A stretch of 64,000 bases of DNA, from NCBI GenBank assembly GCA_005883305.1, contig VBAC01000001.1, positions 1,054,001 to 1,118,000 of the forward strand, in the 5' to 3' direction. Position numbers and translations under genes: made by a program. Every line of letters starts with the position of its first letter. Position 1 is the first letter of the stretch. The notes beneath the pieces were generated by a model. That model had not been told where the DNA came from. It was given only the letters and a program-made list of their open reading frames with translations, and made no database searches. The DNA is from Alphaproteobacteria bacterium (GTDB lineage: Bacteria; Pseudomonadota; Alphaproteobacteria; Sphingomonadales; Sphingomonadaceae). Of this stretch, positions 45,216-53,496 are shown piece after piece.

Positions 45216-45407
45216 CTATCCCTCCGCCCGCGCCGCCGCCTGGACGGCCAGGCTCTTCACCTTGCGCTTGCCGCACCACAGCTCGACGGCATGGGTGAGG
45301 TTGCGACGCTCGGCCTTGCGCAGGGCTTCGATGTCGTCGACCGCGTCGATTTCCTCAAAGCCGACGAACCGGCCGCTTTGGACCAGATAGAGCCGGTAAT
45401 AAGCCAT
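45216..45407 (-). CDS. Small protein of unknown function
   Basis: 63 residues from ATG 45407. MAYYRLYLVQSGRFVGFEEI, then DAVDDIEALRKAERRN and LWCGKRKVKSL: a compact alpha/beta pattern with one cysteine, cytoplasmic. The YYRLYLxxxGxFxGFEEIDAxDDxEALRxAE pattern is common in short sphingomonad proteins of unknown role, as far as I remember. It reads out from the stretch between the kinase gene and the EF-hand gene, next to a repeat. Confidence 0.6.
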   Translation of the reverse strand: MAYYRLYLVQSGRFVGFEEIDAVDDIEALRKAERRNLTHAVELWCGKRKVKSLAVQAAARAEG

Positions 45408-45506
45408 ATGTCCCCCCCTCCCGACTCGGAAGGTGGGCAAATTCTGCCACGAACCGCGCGGCACTTCCTTAAGCCAGATCAATAGTCTTGCTGAACCGGG
45501 CAAATA

Positions 45507-45535
45507 AAAGAGGGCGGACCTTTCGATCCGCCCCC
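45507..45535 (-). terminator. Intrinsic terminator of the EF-hand gene
   Basis: On the minus strand GGGCGGA (45533-45527) pairs with TCCGCCC (45518-45512), followed by TCTTTTATTTG. It lies 31 bases past the stop at 45567. Confidence 0.85.
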
Positions 45536-45566
45536 CAATATTCCGGTCCCGAAGATCTTCTCGAAA

Positions 45567-46193
45567 TCAGCCCGGACGACGCTCGCGGAAACGCTGGCGC
45601 ATCGCGCCGCGCGCCGCCTGGCGCTCCGCCGCCGTCACCGTGCCGTCGTGATTGGCGTCGGCCTGGTCGAACCGGGCCAGCGCGCGCTCGCGCATCTGGT
45701 CACGGGTGATGAAGCCTTGGGTGCCGAACATGCGCTCGCCGCGCATGCCGGGAGCGCCGGGGCCGCCGGGGCCATCCGGACCGCGCGCGCCCTCGGGACC
45801 GCCGGGGCCGTGCGGCCCGCGCATGTGGCGCATGCCGCGGCGATGGCCCATGCCCTCGCCTCGGCCCTCGCCGCGATGCTCGCGCATCTGCGCATGGGCC
45901 TGGGTCATCTCCTCGCGGGTGATCGAGCCGTTATGGTCGAGGTCCATGCGGTCGAACATGCGAGTCTGCATCTCGGCGCGGCGGCGCTCGCCGGCGGCGC
46001 GCATCTCCTCGGGCGTGAAGCGGCCGTCATTGTTGGCGTCGAGCCGCGCGAAGCGCTGGTCGACCCGCTCGATGACCTGCTGGCGGGTAACGTCGGCGTT
46101 GCGATCCGGGCGCTGGCCCGGTCCGCCCTGCGCCAGCGCGACTCCAGCGGCTGCGAGCAGGGCCGTGCCGGCCAGGATGGTGAACTTGTTCAT
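45567..46193 (-). CDS. Secreted EF-hand protein with a collagen-like segment
   Basis: 208 residues from ATG 46193. Signal peptide MNKFTILAGTALLAAAGVAL ends at AQG. Three canonical calcium-binding loops are visible: DANNDGRFTPEE (52-63), DLDHNGSITREE (84-95) and DANHDGTVTAAE (179-190). Between the second and third lies an Arg/Met/His-rich stretch and eight Gly-X-Y triplets (GPHGPGGPEGARGPDGPGGP, about 126-149), a collagen-like region. It should bind calcium in the periplasm. Proteins with several EF-hands and similar length are common in sphingomonads; the collagen-like linker is less usual. Confidence 0.82.
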   Translation of the reverse strand: MNKFTILAGTALLAAAGVALAQGGPGQRPDRNADVTRQQVIERVDQRFARLDANNDGRFTPEEMRAAGERRRAEMQTRMFDRMDLDHNGSITREEMTQAHAQMREHRGEGRGEGMGHRRGMRHMRGPHGPGGPEGARGPDGPGGPGAPGMRGERMFGTQGFITRDQMRERALARFDQADANHDGTVTAAERQAARGAMRQRFRERRPG

Positions 46194-46332
46194 TGCGTGC
46201 TCCTCTACACGGACGATTCGATCGGGCCGGTTTGGGGCCGAGCTGTCCCCCAATTTTGTCGGAGGCGGCCGAATTTTGTCTCGAATTGTAGCATGATCGC
46301 GCGGCGAGCCGCACCGCATCCGCGACGAGCAC

Positions 46333-46349
46333 GATTGATATAACATTAC
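46333..46349 (+). promoter_or_regulatory. Zur-like half site upstream of the TonB receptor
   Basis: GATTGATATAACATTAC contains the half-site TATAACATTAC of zinc-uptake regulator boxes known from alphaproteobacteria; the other half matches at only about five of nine positions. It lies 39 bases before the receptor start. Suggestive only. Confidence 0.35.
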
Positions 46350-46387
46350 GTCCTGCTACAGGCCTCCCACCCCCGGAGGACTATCTC

Positions 46388-48502
46388 TTGCTGCGCAATC
46401 TCCTTCTGGCCGGCGTCGCGTGCGTCGGTCTCCCCCAGATCGCCCTCGCCCAGCCAGCCGCGCCCGAGGCCGCGCCGGCGTCTCCCGCTACGGCTCCGGT
46501 CCCGGACCAGGCGGGCGACTATCACGCGCCGGAATCGCAGGAGATCGTCGTCACCGGCGTCGCCCGGCGGCGCGCGGACGTCCTTTCCGGCACGTCGGTG
46601 CTGAGCGGCGAATCGCTCAACCGGGACATGCGCACAACGCTCGGCGAGACCCTGGCGCGCCAGCCCGGCGTTTCGGCGACGTCCTTCGGCCCCAACGCCT
46701 CGCGCCCCGTATTGCGCGGCTTCCAGGGCGACCGGGTGCGAATCCTGACCGACGGCATTGGCAGCCTCGACGTCTCCAGCACCAGCGCCGACCATGCGGT
46801 GGCGATCAATCCGTTGACGGCCGACCGGATCGAGGTTCTGCGCGGCCCGGCGGCCCTGATGTTCGGCTCCTCGGCGATCGGCGGAGTCGTCAACGTCGTC
46901 GACGCGCGCATCCCCCGCCGCGTGCCGACCGAGCCGGTCCATCTTGACGGCATCCTGACCTACGGCTCGGCCGCCGACGAGCGCTCCGCCAACGCGTCCG
47001 CCGACGTGCCCATCGGCGGCCATTTCGTGCTCCACGCCGACGGCAATTACAGCAAGACCGGCGATCTTCGCATCGGCGGCTATGCGCTGACGCCGGAACT
47101 TCGCGCCCAGGCGGCGGCCAGCCCCGATCCCGCCATCCGCGACCTCGCCAATCTGCGCGGCCGGCTGCCCAACAGCGCGGGCGAGACCTGGGACGTCGCC
47201 GGCGGCTTCGCCTGGATCGATGCCGACAACAGCGCCGGCATGTCGATCAACCATTATGACAGCCTCTACGGCATTCCGATCCGCTACTCGCTCGACCCGG
47301 CGGTCGAGGCCGAGGCGCCGCGGATCGATATCGCCCAGACCCGCATCGACGGCCGCGCCGAGCTCGACACCGGTTCGGGCTTCGTCGACTCGGTGCGGGC
47401 GCGCGCCGGCTGGTCCGACTATCGCCATTTCGAGCTCGAGGAGACGGGCGCGATCGGCACCGCCTTCTACAGCACCGGCTTCGAAGGCCGGCTCGAGGCG
47501 CAGCAGTCCGTCCGCAACGGCTGGGGCGGAGGCTTCGGCCTGCAATATTACAGCGCCGACCTCGATGTGGAGGGCGCGGAGAAGTTCCTGCCGCCGAGCC
47601 GATCGAGCCAGCTCGGAATCTTCGCCCTGGAGACGCTCGACCGCGGCGCGTTCAAGGCCGAGGCCGGCGCCCGCTACGAGCATAGCAGCGCGCAGGCCGA
47701 CGCGGACGCCGACCTCGGCAATCCGGCGCTGGAGCGCCATTTCGACGTCTTCACCGGCTCGCTCGGCGCGAGCTACGCTTTGGCAAGCGCGCTTCGCCTC
47801 GGCCTCAACCTCTCCCGTAGCGAGCGCGCGCCCTCGGCCGAGGAATTGTTCGCCAACGGGCCGCACGCGGGAACGCAGGCCTTCGAGATCGGCGACCCCG
47901 GCCTTTCCACCGAGAAGAGCTGGGGCCTCGAGGCGACCCTGCACCGCACCGGCGACGCTTTCAGCTTCTCGGCCTCGCTCTTCCACAGCTGGTTCGACGG
48001 CTACATCTACGACCAAGCGACCGGCGCCGTGCAGGACGGCCTGCCCGTGTTCCGGACCAGCCAGGGCGACGCCCGCTATTACGGAGTCGAGCTCGAGGCC
48101 TCGGCCCGGCTGGCGACGATCGGCGAGGTCGCGCTCAATCTCGACGGAGTCGCCGACTATGTCCGAGCGACGATCGACGACGTCGGCCCGGCGCCGCGAA
48201 TCCCGCCGCTTCGTCTTCTCGCCGGCGTCGAGGCGCAGTCCGAAGCCGTGAACGGCCGGCTCGAGGTCGAATGGGTCGACGATCAGGAGCGCATCGCGGA
48301 CCTGGAGACTCCGACCGAGGGCTATACGATGGTCAACGCATCGCTCGCCTTCCATCCGTTCGGCGCGCGCAACCGAAGCAGCGTCACGCTCGCGGCGAAC
48401 AACATCTTCGATGTCGTCGCCCGCCGCCACGCCAGCTTCCTCAAGGACTACGCCCCGCTCGCCGGCCGCGACCTGCGCGTCACCGCCCGCTTCGCCTTTT
48501 GA
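46388..48502 (+). CDS. TonB-dependent outer membrane receptor, ZnuD-like
   Basis: 704 residues from a TTG at 46388 with GGAGGA seven bases upstream. Signal peptide LLLAGVACVGLPQIALAQ. The plug domain shows the TonB-box-like EIVVTGVARRRADVLSG, the core LGETLARQPGVSATSFGPNA with PVLRGFQGDRVRILTDGIG, and SADHAVAINPLTADRIEVLR, then GPAALMFGSSAIGGVVNVVD. The SxDHAV and RIEVLRGPAALMFGSS blocks followed by IPRRVP resemble ZnuD, a zinc importer. The 22-strand barrel ends in a phenylalanine (RVTARFAF), required for outer-membrane insertion. Substrate zinc is inferred from resemblance and the Zur-like half site; no long histidine loop is present. Confidence 0.85.
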   Translation: MLRNLLLAGVACVGLPQIALAQPAAPEAAPASPATAPVPDQAGDYHAPESQEIVVTGVARRRADVLSGTSVLSGESLNRDMRTTLGETLARQPGVSATSFGPNASRPVLRGFQGDRVRILTDGIGSLDVSSTSADHAVAINPLTADRIEVLRGPAALMFGSSAIGGVVNVVDARIPRRVPTEPVHLDGILTYGSAADERSANASADVPIGGHFVLHADGNYSKTGDLRIGGYALTPELRAQAAASPDPAIRDLANLRGRLPNSAGETWDVAGGFAWIDADNSAGMSINHYDSLYGIPIRYSLDPAVEAEAPRIDIAQTRIDGRAELDTGSGFVDSVRARAGWSDYRHFELEETGAIGTAFYSTGFEGRLEAQQSVRNGWGGGFGLQYYSADLDVEGAEKFLPPSRSSQLGIFALETLDRGAFKAEAGARYEHSSAQADADADLGNPALERHFDVFTGSLGASYALASALRLGLNLSRSERAPSAEELFANGPHAGTQAFEIGDPGLSTEKSWGLEATLHRTGDAFSFSASLFHSWFDGYIYDQATGAVQDGLPVFRTSQGDARYYGVELEASARLATIGEVALNLDGVADYVRATIDDVGPAPRIPPLRLLAGVEAQSEAVNGRLEVEWVDDQERIADLETPTEGYTMVNASLAFHPFGARNRSSVTLAANNIFDVVARRHASFLKDYAPLAGRDLRVTARFAF

Positions 48503-48614
48503 TTCGGTCCGGCGCGCCGGGCGCACGGCTCGTCCCCGCCGCGGCCTCGTTCGGCTGACAGAAAGGCGCGATTCCGTAAGGAGATAGGCAAGGGCAGCAA
48601 AAGGCGTTGGGAGC

Positions 48615-49745
48615 GTGGTCGTGACGAGTGGGGCGAAGAGGCGCGCGGTTCGGATCCTGGGTGTGGCGGCGGTCGCCTTGGCCGGGTGCATCCCGCAGGC
48701 GCAGTCCGCCCAGCTTCGCCAACCGCCGCGAGGCCCGCGCCCGGCCCAGGTCCAGCCGCAGCCGCGCGTCGCGGCCCCCGTTCCCGCCGCCACCCCCGCG
48801 CAGCGCTTGCTCACGGCACGGATCCGCGAGCTCGGCCGCGCCTTCGAGGGCCGAGTGGGCATCGCCGTGCGCGACGTCGATACCGGCTGGGTGGCCGACT
48901 GGCAGGGGGACCGCTTCTACCCGCAACAGAGCGTCAGCAAATTCTGGGTCGCGCTGACCGCGCTCCAGCGCGCCGATGCCGGCGATCTCGATCTCGACAG
49001 GCGCGTCACCGTGACCCGCAACGACCTGACCCTGTTCCACCAGCCGATCGCCCAGCAGGTCGGCGCCAACGGCTACACGACCACGCTCAACGACCTCATG
49101 TTCCGCGCCCTGACGCAGAGCGACAACACCTGCAACGACATCGTCCTTCGCCACGCCGGCGGCCCCGCCGCGGTTCGCGAGATGCTGACCCGCAACCGGC
49201 TCGACGGAATCCGCTTCGGCCCGGGCGAGCGGCTGCTCCAGTCCGGCATCGCCGGCCTCAACTGGCAGCCGGCCTTCTCGCGCGGCAATGCCTTTTTCAC
49301 GGCGCGCGACGCCGTCCCAATCGACCGGCGGCGGGCGGCGTTCGAACGCTATGTCGAGGACCCCGTCGACGGAGCGACCCCCAACGGAATCACCAACGGC
49401 CTGGCGCGGCTCCAGCGCGGCGAGCTGCTTTCGGCGGAATCGACGCGCCGCCTGCTCACCATCATGTCGCAGACCCATACCGGCCCCAACCGGCTGCGCG
49501 GCGGCCTCGCGGCGGGCTGGACGATCTCGCACAAGACCGGAACGGGGCAGGTGCTCGGCGCCGAGCAGGCCGGCTATAACGACATCGGCATCCTCCACGC
49601 CCCCGACGGCCACCATTATGCGCTGGCGGTGATGATCGGCCGAACGAGCACGCCGCTGCCCGCGCGGATGGAGCTGATGCAGGACGTCGTCCGGGCGGCG
49701 ATCGCCTATCACGAGGCGACCAGGGACGCGCGCGGCACCCGCTAG
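48615..49745 (+). CDS. Class A beta-lactamase, lipoprotein type
   Basis: 376 residues from GTG 48615. The lipobox VALAGC suggests membrane anchoring, then a proline-rich linker. Active-site motifs: SVSK (106-109) for Ser70-x-x-Lys73, SDN (169-171) for the 130 loop, glutamate 205 at the exact spacing of Glu166, and HKTGTG (306-311) for the 234 motif. The residue equivalent to Asn170 is glutamine (ERLLQ), and about 30 residues are inserted between the omega loop and the DPVDGATPNGIT helix, so kinetics could be altered. It should hydrolyse beta-lactams in the periplasm. No AmpR-like regulator is adjacent. Confidence 0.87.
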   Translation: MVVTSGAKRRAVRILGVAAVALAGCIPQAQSAQLRQPPRGPRPAQVQPQPRVAAPVPAATPAQRLLTARIRELGRAFEGRVGIAVRDVDTGWVADWQGDRFYPQQSVSKFWVALTALQRADAGDLDLDRRVTVTRNDLTLFHQPIAQQVGANGYTTTLNDLMFRALTQSDNTCNDIVLRHAGGPAAVREMLTRNRLDGIRFGPGERLLQSGIAGLNWQPAFSRGNAFFTARDAVPIDRRRAAFERYVEDPVDGATPNGITNGLARLQRGELLSAESTRRLLTIMSQTHTGPNRLRGGLAAGWTISHKTGTGQVLGAEQAGYNDIGILHAPDGHHYALAVMIGRTSTPLPARMELMQDVVRAAIAYHEATRDARGTR

Positions 49746-49757
49746 CCTCCAGTCGAG

Positions 49758-49870
49758 TCATCCCGGCGGAGGCCGGGACCCATGAACACCAGGCTTCGAA
49801 AAGAGCCGATGCCGCTGGAGCGATTTTGCGCTGTCCGAGTGCTTGGATCCCGGCTTTCGCCGGGATGACT
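49758..49870. repeat. CATCCCGGCGGAGGCCGGGA-type repeat
   Basis: Arms GTCATCCCGGCGGAGGCCGG and TCCCGGCTTTCGCCGGGATG with GACCCATGAACAC after the first. The rest of the gap 49746-49938 has no gene. Confidence 0.8.
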
Positions 49871-49938
49871 CCTCCTCTGGTTGGCGCGCGGCACCCGCTA
49901 GGCTGGCGAAGCCGCGCCTGGCCTCATAAGAAGGGCCG

Positions 49939-50535
49939 ATGGCGCGGCCCCAATCCCCCGATTACGACCGCCGGCGCGAGGCGATCGTCGCCGCGGCCGC
50001 GCGGCTCTATGCGCGGCGTGGCTTTCGCGGCGCCTCACTGGCCGACCTGGCGAAGGCGTGCAAGACCAGCAAATCGCTGATCTACCACTATTTCCCGGCC
50101 AAGGAGGACATTCTCTACGAGGTCATGGCGAGCCATCTCGACGCGCTCGTCGCCGCGGCGACCGAGGCGACGCGCAGCGGCTCCGGCGAGGAGCGCCTGC
50201 GCGCGCTGACCCACGCCTTCATGCGCCTCTATGTCGGCGCTCAGGACCGCCACAAGGTGCTGCTCAACGAGCTGGACAATCTCGCCCCCGCCTCGCGCTC
50301 CGAGGTCATCGCCAAGCAGCGCCGAATCATCGCGATGGTCGAGGAACTGATCCGCGCCCTGCGCCCGCAATCCGGCCCGCTCGCGCTGCCGCTGACGATG
50401 CTGTTCTTCGGAATGATCAACTGGACCCACACCTGGTTCCGCGGCGAGGGGCGCGTCTCGGCGGACAATCTCGCCGAGCTGGCGGTGGAGGTCATGCTCG
50501 GCGGCCTCGGAAAAATAGGGACAGTCCCCATTTAA
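49939..50535 (+). CDS. paaR: TetR-family regulator of phenylacetate genes (PaaR-like)
   Basis: 198 residues. The N-terminal helix-turn-helix is AARLYARRGFRGASLADLAK then ACKTSKSLIYHYFPAKEDIL. The C-terminal domain (RLRALTHAFMRLYVGAQDRH, with HKVLLNELDNL) fits TetR regulators of the phenylacetate group, whose effector is phenylacetyl-CoA. It converges on paaE with only 22 bases between the stops. A perfect GACCGATCGGTC palindrome upstream of paaA is its likely operator. Its stop codon lies inside a 14-base inverted repeat that should terminate transcription in both directions. Confidence 0.8.
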   Translation: MARPQSPDYDRRREAIVAAAARLYARRGFRGASLADLAKACKTSKSLIYHYFPAKEDILYEVMASHLDALVAAATEATRSGSGEERLRALTHAFMRLYVGAQDRHKVLLNELDNLAPASRSEVIAKQRRIIAMVEELIRALRPQSGPLALPLTMLFFGMINWTHTWFRGEGRVSADNLAELAVEVMLGGLGKIGTVPI

Positions 50536-50552
50536 TCCAAATGGGGACTGTC
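50520..50552. terminator. Bidirectional terminator hairpin between paaR and paaE
   Basis: Perfect 14-base arms GACAGTCCCCATTT (50520-50533) and AAATGGGGACTGTC (50539-50552) with a five-base loop. The core GGGACTGTCCC recurs between the other convergent pair at 55063. Confidence 0.8.
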
Positions 50553-50557
50553 GCTGT

Positions 50558-51634
50558 TCAGGCGTCGTAATCGAGCTCGACGCCGTCGCCCCTGGGCACC
50601 GACTGGCAGGTCAGCACGTAGCCCGCCGCCACCTCCTCGTCGGTCAGCCCGTAGCGCGCCGCCATCTCGACCTCGCCGGAGACGACCCGCGCGCGGCAGG
50701 TGGCGCAGACCCCGGCCTTGCAGGCGAAGGGCGCGGGAAGGCCGGCGGCGCGCGCGCTATCGAGGATGTTGCCCGCCGCGGCGTCGAACGGCACCCGTCG
50801 CTTCCTGCCGTCGAGCGTGACCAGCATCGTCGCCCCCGCGGCCTCGCGCGACATCTCGGCGAGCTGGGCCTGAAGCATTTCGGGCGGGCGATCGGCCGTG
50901 AATCGTTCGAGATGGATATGATCCCTGGGAACGCCGCGCGCGAGCAAAGCCTCTTCCGCCGCGTCCATCATCGGCCCCGGGCCGCAGATGAAGAAGGCGG
51001 CGACCTCGGCAGGATCGATCAAAGTGTCGAGGATCTCGTCGCACTTCGCGCGGTCGAGCATGCCGTTGAACAGGTCGAACTCCTCGGCCTCTTCGGCAAG
51101 GAAATGATGGACTTCGAGCCGGTCCATGAAACGGTTTTTGAGCCGCGCAAGCTCTTCGAGGAAGATGATCGAGAGGCTGTCGCGGTTGCCGTAGAAGAGG
51201 GTGAAGCGGCTTTGCGGCTCGCTCAGCAAGGCGGTCCTCAGCAGGGACATGACCGGAGTGATGCCCGATCCGCCGGCGAAGCCGACATAATGATTGGCCT
51301 GCGCCGGATCGAAATCCCAAGTGAAGCTGCCGTGCGGCGGCATGACGTCAACCGCCACGCCCGGCTTCAGCGCGTCGTTGGCCCAGTTCGAGAAGACGCC
51401 GCCGGCGATGCGCTTGACGGTGACCGTCACCGCTCCGTCCTGCGGCGCCGCGCAGAGCGAATAATTGCGCCGAAGCTCCTCGCCCGCAATCTCAGCCTTG
51501 AGCGTCAAATGCTGGCCCGGCTTGAATAAAAAGGTCTCGCGTAGCTCTTCGGGCACGGCGAAGCGGATCGAGCGCGCTTCGGCCGTCTCGTCCATCACCT
51601 CGGCGACAATCAGCCTGTGAAAGCCCGCGCTCAT
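50558..51634 (-). CDS. paaE: Phenylacetyl-CoA 1,2-epoxidase reductase subunit
   Basis: 358 residues from ATG 51634. Ferredoxin-NADP reductase module: FAD-binding RRNYSLCAAP, then GGVFSNWAND, and NAD(P)-binding GFAGGSGITPVMSLLRTAL with FICGPGPMMDAAEEAL. The C-terminal plant-type 2Fe-2S domain has CKAGVCATCRARV and the fourth cysteine in LTCQSVP. It passes electrons from NADPH to the diiron centre of PaaA. Upstream in-frame codons (from 51739) translate a dispersed repeat and are not part of the protein. Confidence 0.94.
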   Translation of the reverse strand: MSAGFHRLIVAEVMDETAEARSIRFAVPEELRETFLFKPGQHLTLKAEIAGEELRRNYSLCAAPQDGAVTVTVKRIAGGVFSNWANDALKPGVAVDVMPPHGSFTWDFDPAQANHYVGFAGGSGITPVMSLLRTALLSEPQSRFTLFYGNRDSLSIIFLEELARLKNRFMDRLEVHHFLAEEAEEFDLFNGMLDRAKCDEILDTLIDPAEVAAFFICGPGPMMDAAEEALLARGVPRDHIHLERFTADRPPEMLQAQLAEMSREAAGATMLVTLDGRKRRVPFDAAAGNILDSARAAGLPAPFACKAGVCATCRARVVSGEVEMAARYGLTDEEVAAGYVLTCQSVPRGDGVELDYDA

Positions 51635-51647
51635 CAGTAGCCCTTCC

Positions 51648-51737
51648 GTTCCCCGGCGAAGGCCGGGGCCCAGGCCTTGGCGCAAGCCAGGGTTCCCGCA
51701 AAGGCTTCGCCCTGGACCCCGGCCTTCGCCGGGGCAC
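51648..51737. repeat. CCCCGGCGAAGGCCGGGG-type repeat between paaD and paaE
   Basis: Arms TTCCCCGGCGAAGGCCGGGG and CCCCGGCCTTCGCCGGGGCA around a CCAGGCCTTGGCGCAAGCCA spacer. Same family as the insertion at 1738-1896 in the terminase. Confidence 0.8.
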
Positions 51738-51749
51738 AAGAGGATCGGT

Positions 51750-52304
51750 TCAGTGACACTTGAACCGGTCGAACGGCTCGGCGCAGGCCCGGCAGCGCCA
51801 CAAGGCCTTGCACGGGGTCGAGCCGAACCGGCTGACCTCCTCGGTGTCCGATGAACCGCATTGCGGGCAAGTCGCGGTCGCCGCCGTGCTGGGCGGAGCG
51901 ATGCCGTAGGCGTGCAGCTTGGCCCGCCCGGCCGGGCCGATCCAGTCGGTCGTCCAGGGCGGCGACAGCACGGTTTCGATCGCTACGCCACGGTAGCCTG
52001 CCGCGTCGAGCGCGGCGCGGATGTCGCGCTCAATCACCTGGGTGGCGGGACAGCCGGTATAGGTGGGCGTGATCGTCACCCGGTCCGCCGTTACCGTGCG
52101 GACGATACCAAGATCGACCACCGAGACGACCGGGATTTCCGGATCGGGCACATCCCGCAAGACATCCCAAATCCCGTTCGTGTCGAGCGCAGTCGAGACA
52201 CCCCTTCGAGCGCAGTCGAGAACGGGGCCTCGACTTCGCTCGGCAGGATCCCTCGACTTCGTCCGGGACGAACGGAGCTTGGCAGGAGATTCGGTGGCTA
52301 CCAT
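51750..52304 (-). CDS. paaD: Phenylacetyl-CoA epoxidase maturation subunit PaaD, with repeat-encoded N-terminal insertion
   Basis: 184 residues. The MIP18-type domain reads IWDVLRDVPDPEIPVVSVVD then LGIVRTV, and TPTYTGCPATQVIERDI holds the conserved cysteine. A C-terminal zinc ribbon follows: CPQCGSSDTEEVSRFGSTPC then CRACAEPFDRFKC. It is thought to help assemble the iron centre of the epoxidase. Residues about 10-44 are translated from a SEVEG-type repeat inserted after MVATESPA; typical PaaD proteins go straight from the start into the IWDVL helix. The ATG lies seven bases inside the end of paaC, so coupling to paaC fixes the start. Confidence 0.9.
   Translation of the reverse strand: MVATESPAKLRSSRTKSRDPAERSRGPVLDCARRGVSTALDTNGIWDVLRDVPDPEIPVVSVVDLGIVRTVTADRVTITPTYTGCPATQVIERDIRAALDAAGYRGVAIETVLSPPWTTDWIGPAGRAKLHAYGIAPPSTAATATCPQCGSSDTEEVSRFGSTPCKALWRCRACAEPFDRFKCH
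52174..52275. repeat. SEVEG-type repeat inside paaD
   Basis: CGTTCGTGTCGAGCGCAGTC...CCTCGACTTCG...CCGGGACGAACGG; an in-frame insertion that keeps paaD open. Confidence 0.75.
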
Positions 52305-53185
52305 GCCGCGTCGGGATAGGTGCGCGGCAGATACTGCATCACCGCCAGCAGATGGCCGAGATGCTCGCCGTGGTGGCCGCGGCGGCCGCCGAGGATCGGG
52401 CGCTGGTCGGCCGGCGCCTCGAGCGTCCCCTCGGCGAGCACGGCGCGGATGCGCGCGTCATAATCTTCGCGGAAGGCCGCGACGTCCGCACCGATGCCCA
52501 GGCGCGCCGCCTCGGTGGCGATCGCGTCCATCTCGAACAATTCGGGGATGAAGCGCCACATCCACTCCAGCCCGCCCGCCATCCGCCGCCGGCTCTCCTC
52601 GGTCCCGTCGCCGAGCCGGATCACCCATTCGGCGCTGAGCTCGGCATGGTAGCGCACCTCCTTGACCGCCTTGGCGGCGATCGCGGCGATCGTCTCGTCC
52701 TTCGACGCCTGGAGGTGCCCGAACAGCATCTCCTGCCAGGTCGAAAACAGGAACTGCCGCGCCATGGTCTGCGCGAAATCGCCGTTCGGCTGCTCGACCA
52801 GCCAGCAATTGCGGAAATCGAGCACGTCGCGGTGGAAGGCGAGCGCATCGCCGTCGCGGCCCTGCCCTTCGGCCTCGCCTGCATAGTTCAAAAAATGAGT
52901 CGCCTGCCCGATCAGGTCGAGCCCCATGTTCGCAAGGCTGAGGTCGACCTCGACGCTCGGCGCGTGGCCGCACCATTCGCCGAGCCTTTGCCCGAGGATC
53001 AGGCTGTCGTCGCCGAGGCGGAGAAGGGTTTCGAAGAGCACCAGATCCTCCCCGGAACGGGGAGGGGGACCATGCGAAGCATGGTGGAGGGGCCGGGGAG
53101 GCTGATCGGCCCCACCACCACGTCGCTTCGCGCCGCGGTCCCCCTCCCCGTTCCGGGGAGGAATTTCGGGTTCGGTACCAGCCAT
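52298..53185 (-). CDS. paaC: Phenylacetyl-CoA epoxidase structural subunit PaaC, with repeat at the N-terminus
   Basis: Ferritin-like structural subunit paired with PaaA. The conserved part starts LFETLLRLGDDSLILGQRLG and continues to LPRTYPDAAW, with EMLFGHLQASKDETIAAIA in the middle. Two starts compete. ATG 53185 overlaps the paaB stop (TGATG) but adds 48 residues, most of them (8-45) translated from a palindromic repeat. GTG 53041 gives 247 residues, the usual PaaC length, and is preceded by GGGGAGG five bases upstream, supplied by the repeat arm itself. The repeat may have created a new ribosome binding site after breaking the old N-terminus, or both forms are made. Confidence 0.9.
   Translation of the reverse strand: MAGTEPEIPPRNGEGDRGAKRRGGGADQPPRPLHHASHGPPPRSGEDLVLFETLLRLGDDSLILGQRLGEWCGHAPSVEVDLSLANMGLDLIGQATHFLNYAGEAEGQGRDGDALAFHRDVLDFRNCWLVEQPNGDFAQTMARQFLFSTWQEMLFGHLQASKDETIAAIAAKAVKEVRYHAELSAEWVIRLGDGTEESRRRMAGGLEWMWRFIPELFEMDAIATEAARLGIGADVAAFREDYDARIRAVLAEGTLEAPADQRPILGGRRGHHGEHLGHLLAVMQYLPRTYPDAAW
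53051..53163. repeat. CTCCCCGGAACGGGGAG-type repeat at the start of paaC
   Basis: Arms CTCCCCGGAACGGGGAGGGG and CCCCTCCCCGTTCCGGGGAG around CCATGCGAAGCATGG. It is read in frame as a Gly/Arg/Pro-rich peptide if the upstream ATG is used. Confidence 0.8.
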
Positions 53186-53469
53186 CAGATGTGCTTCACG
53201 TCGTCCGGGATGTCGTAGAAGGTCGGGTGGCGGTAGATCTTGTCCTCGGCGGGATCGAACATCGCCGCGTCGTCCTGCGGGTCCGAGGCGGTGATCGAGG
53301 CCGAGGGCACGACCCACAGGCTCACCCCTTCCATCCGCCGGGTATAGGTGTCGCGCGCGTGGCGCAGCGCGATCTCCGAGTCCGGCGCATGGACGCTGCC
53401 GACATGGCGGTGCGACATCCCGCCGCGCGCCCGGACGAAGACTTCCCAGAGCGGCCAATCCTTGCTCAT
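53185..53469 (-). CDS. paaB: Phenylacetyl-CoA epoxidase subunit PaaB
   Basis: 94 residues, the usual size. WPLWEVFVRARGGMSHRHVG, SVHAPDSEIALRHARDTYTR then REGV-like RMEGVSLWVVPS, and the end FYDIPDDVKHI are diagnostic. It is a small bridging subunit needed for the active PaaABC(E) complex. A repeat separates it from paaA, while its stop overlaps the upstream start of paaC (TGATG). Confidence 0.94.
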   Translation of the reverse strand: MSKDWPLWEVFVRARGGMSHRHVGSVHAPDSEIALRHARDTYTRRMEGVSLWVVPSASITASDPQDDAAMFDPAEDKIYRHPTFYDIPDDVKHI

Positions 53470-53496
53470 CCAACCTCTCGTTTCCCCTTAAGCCGT

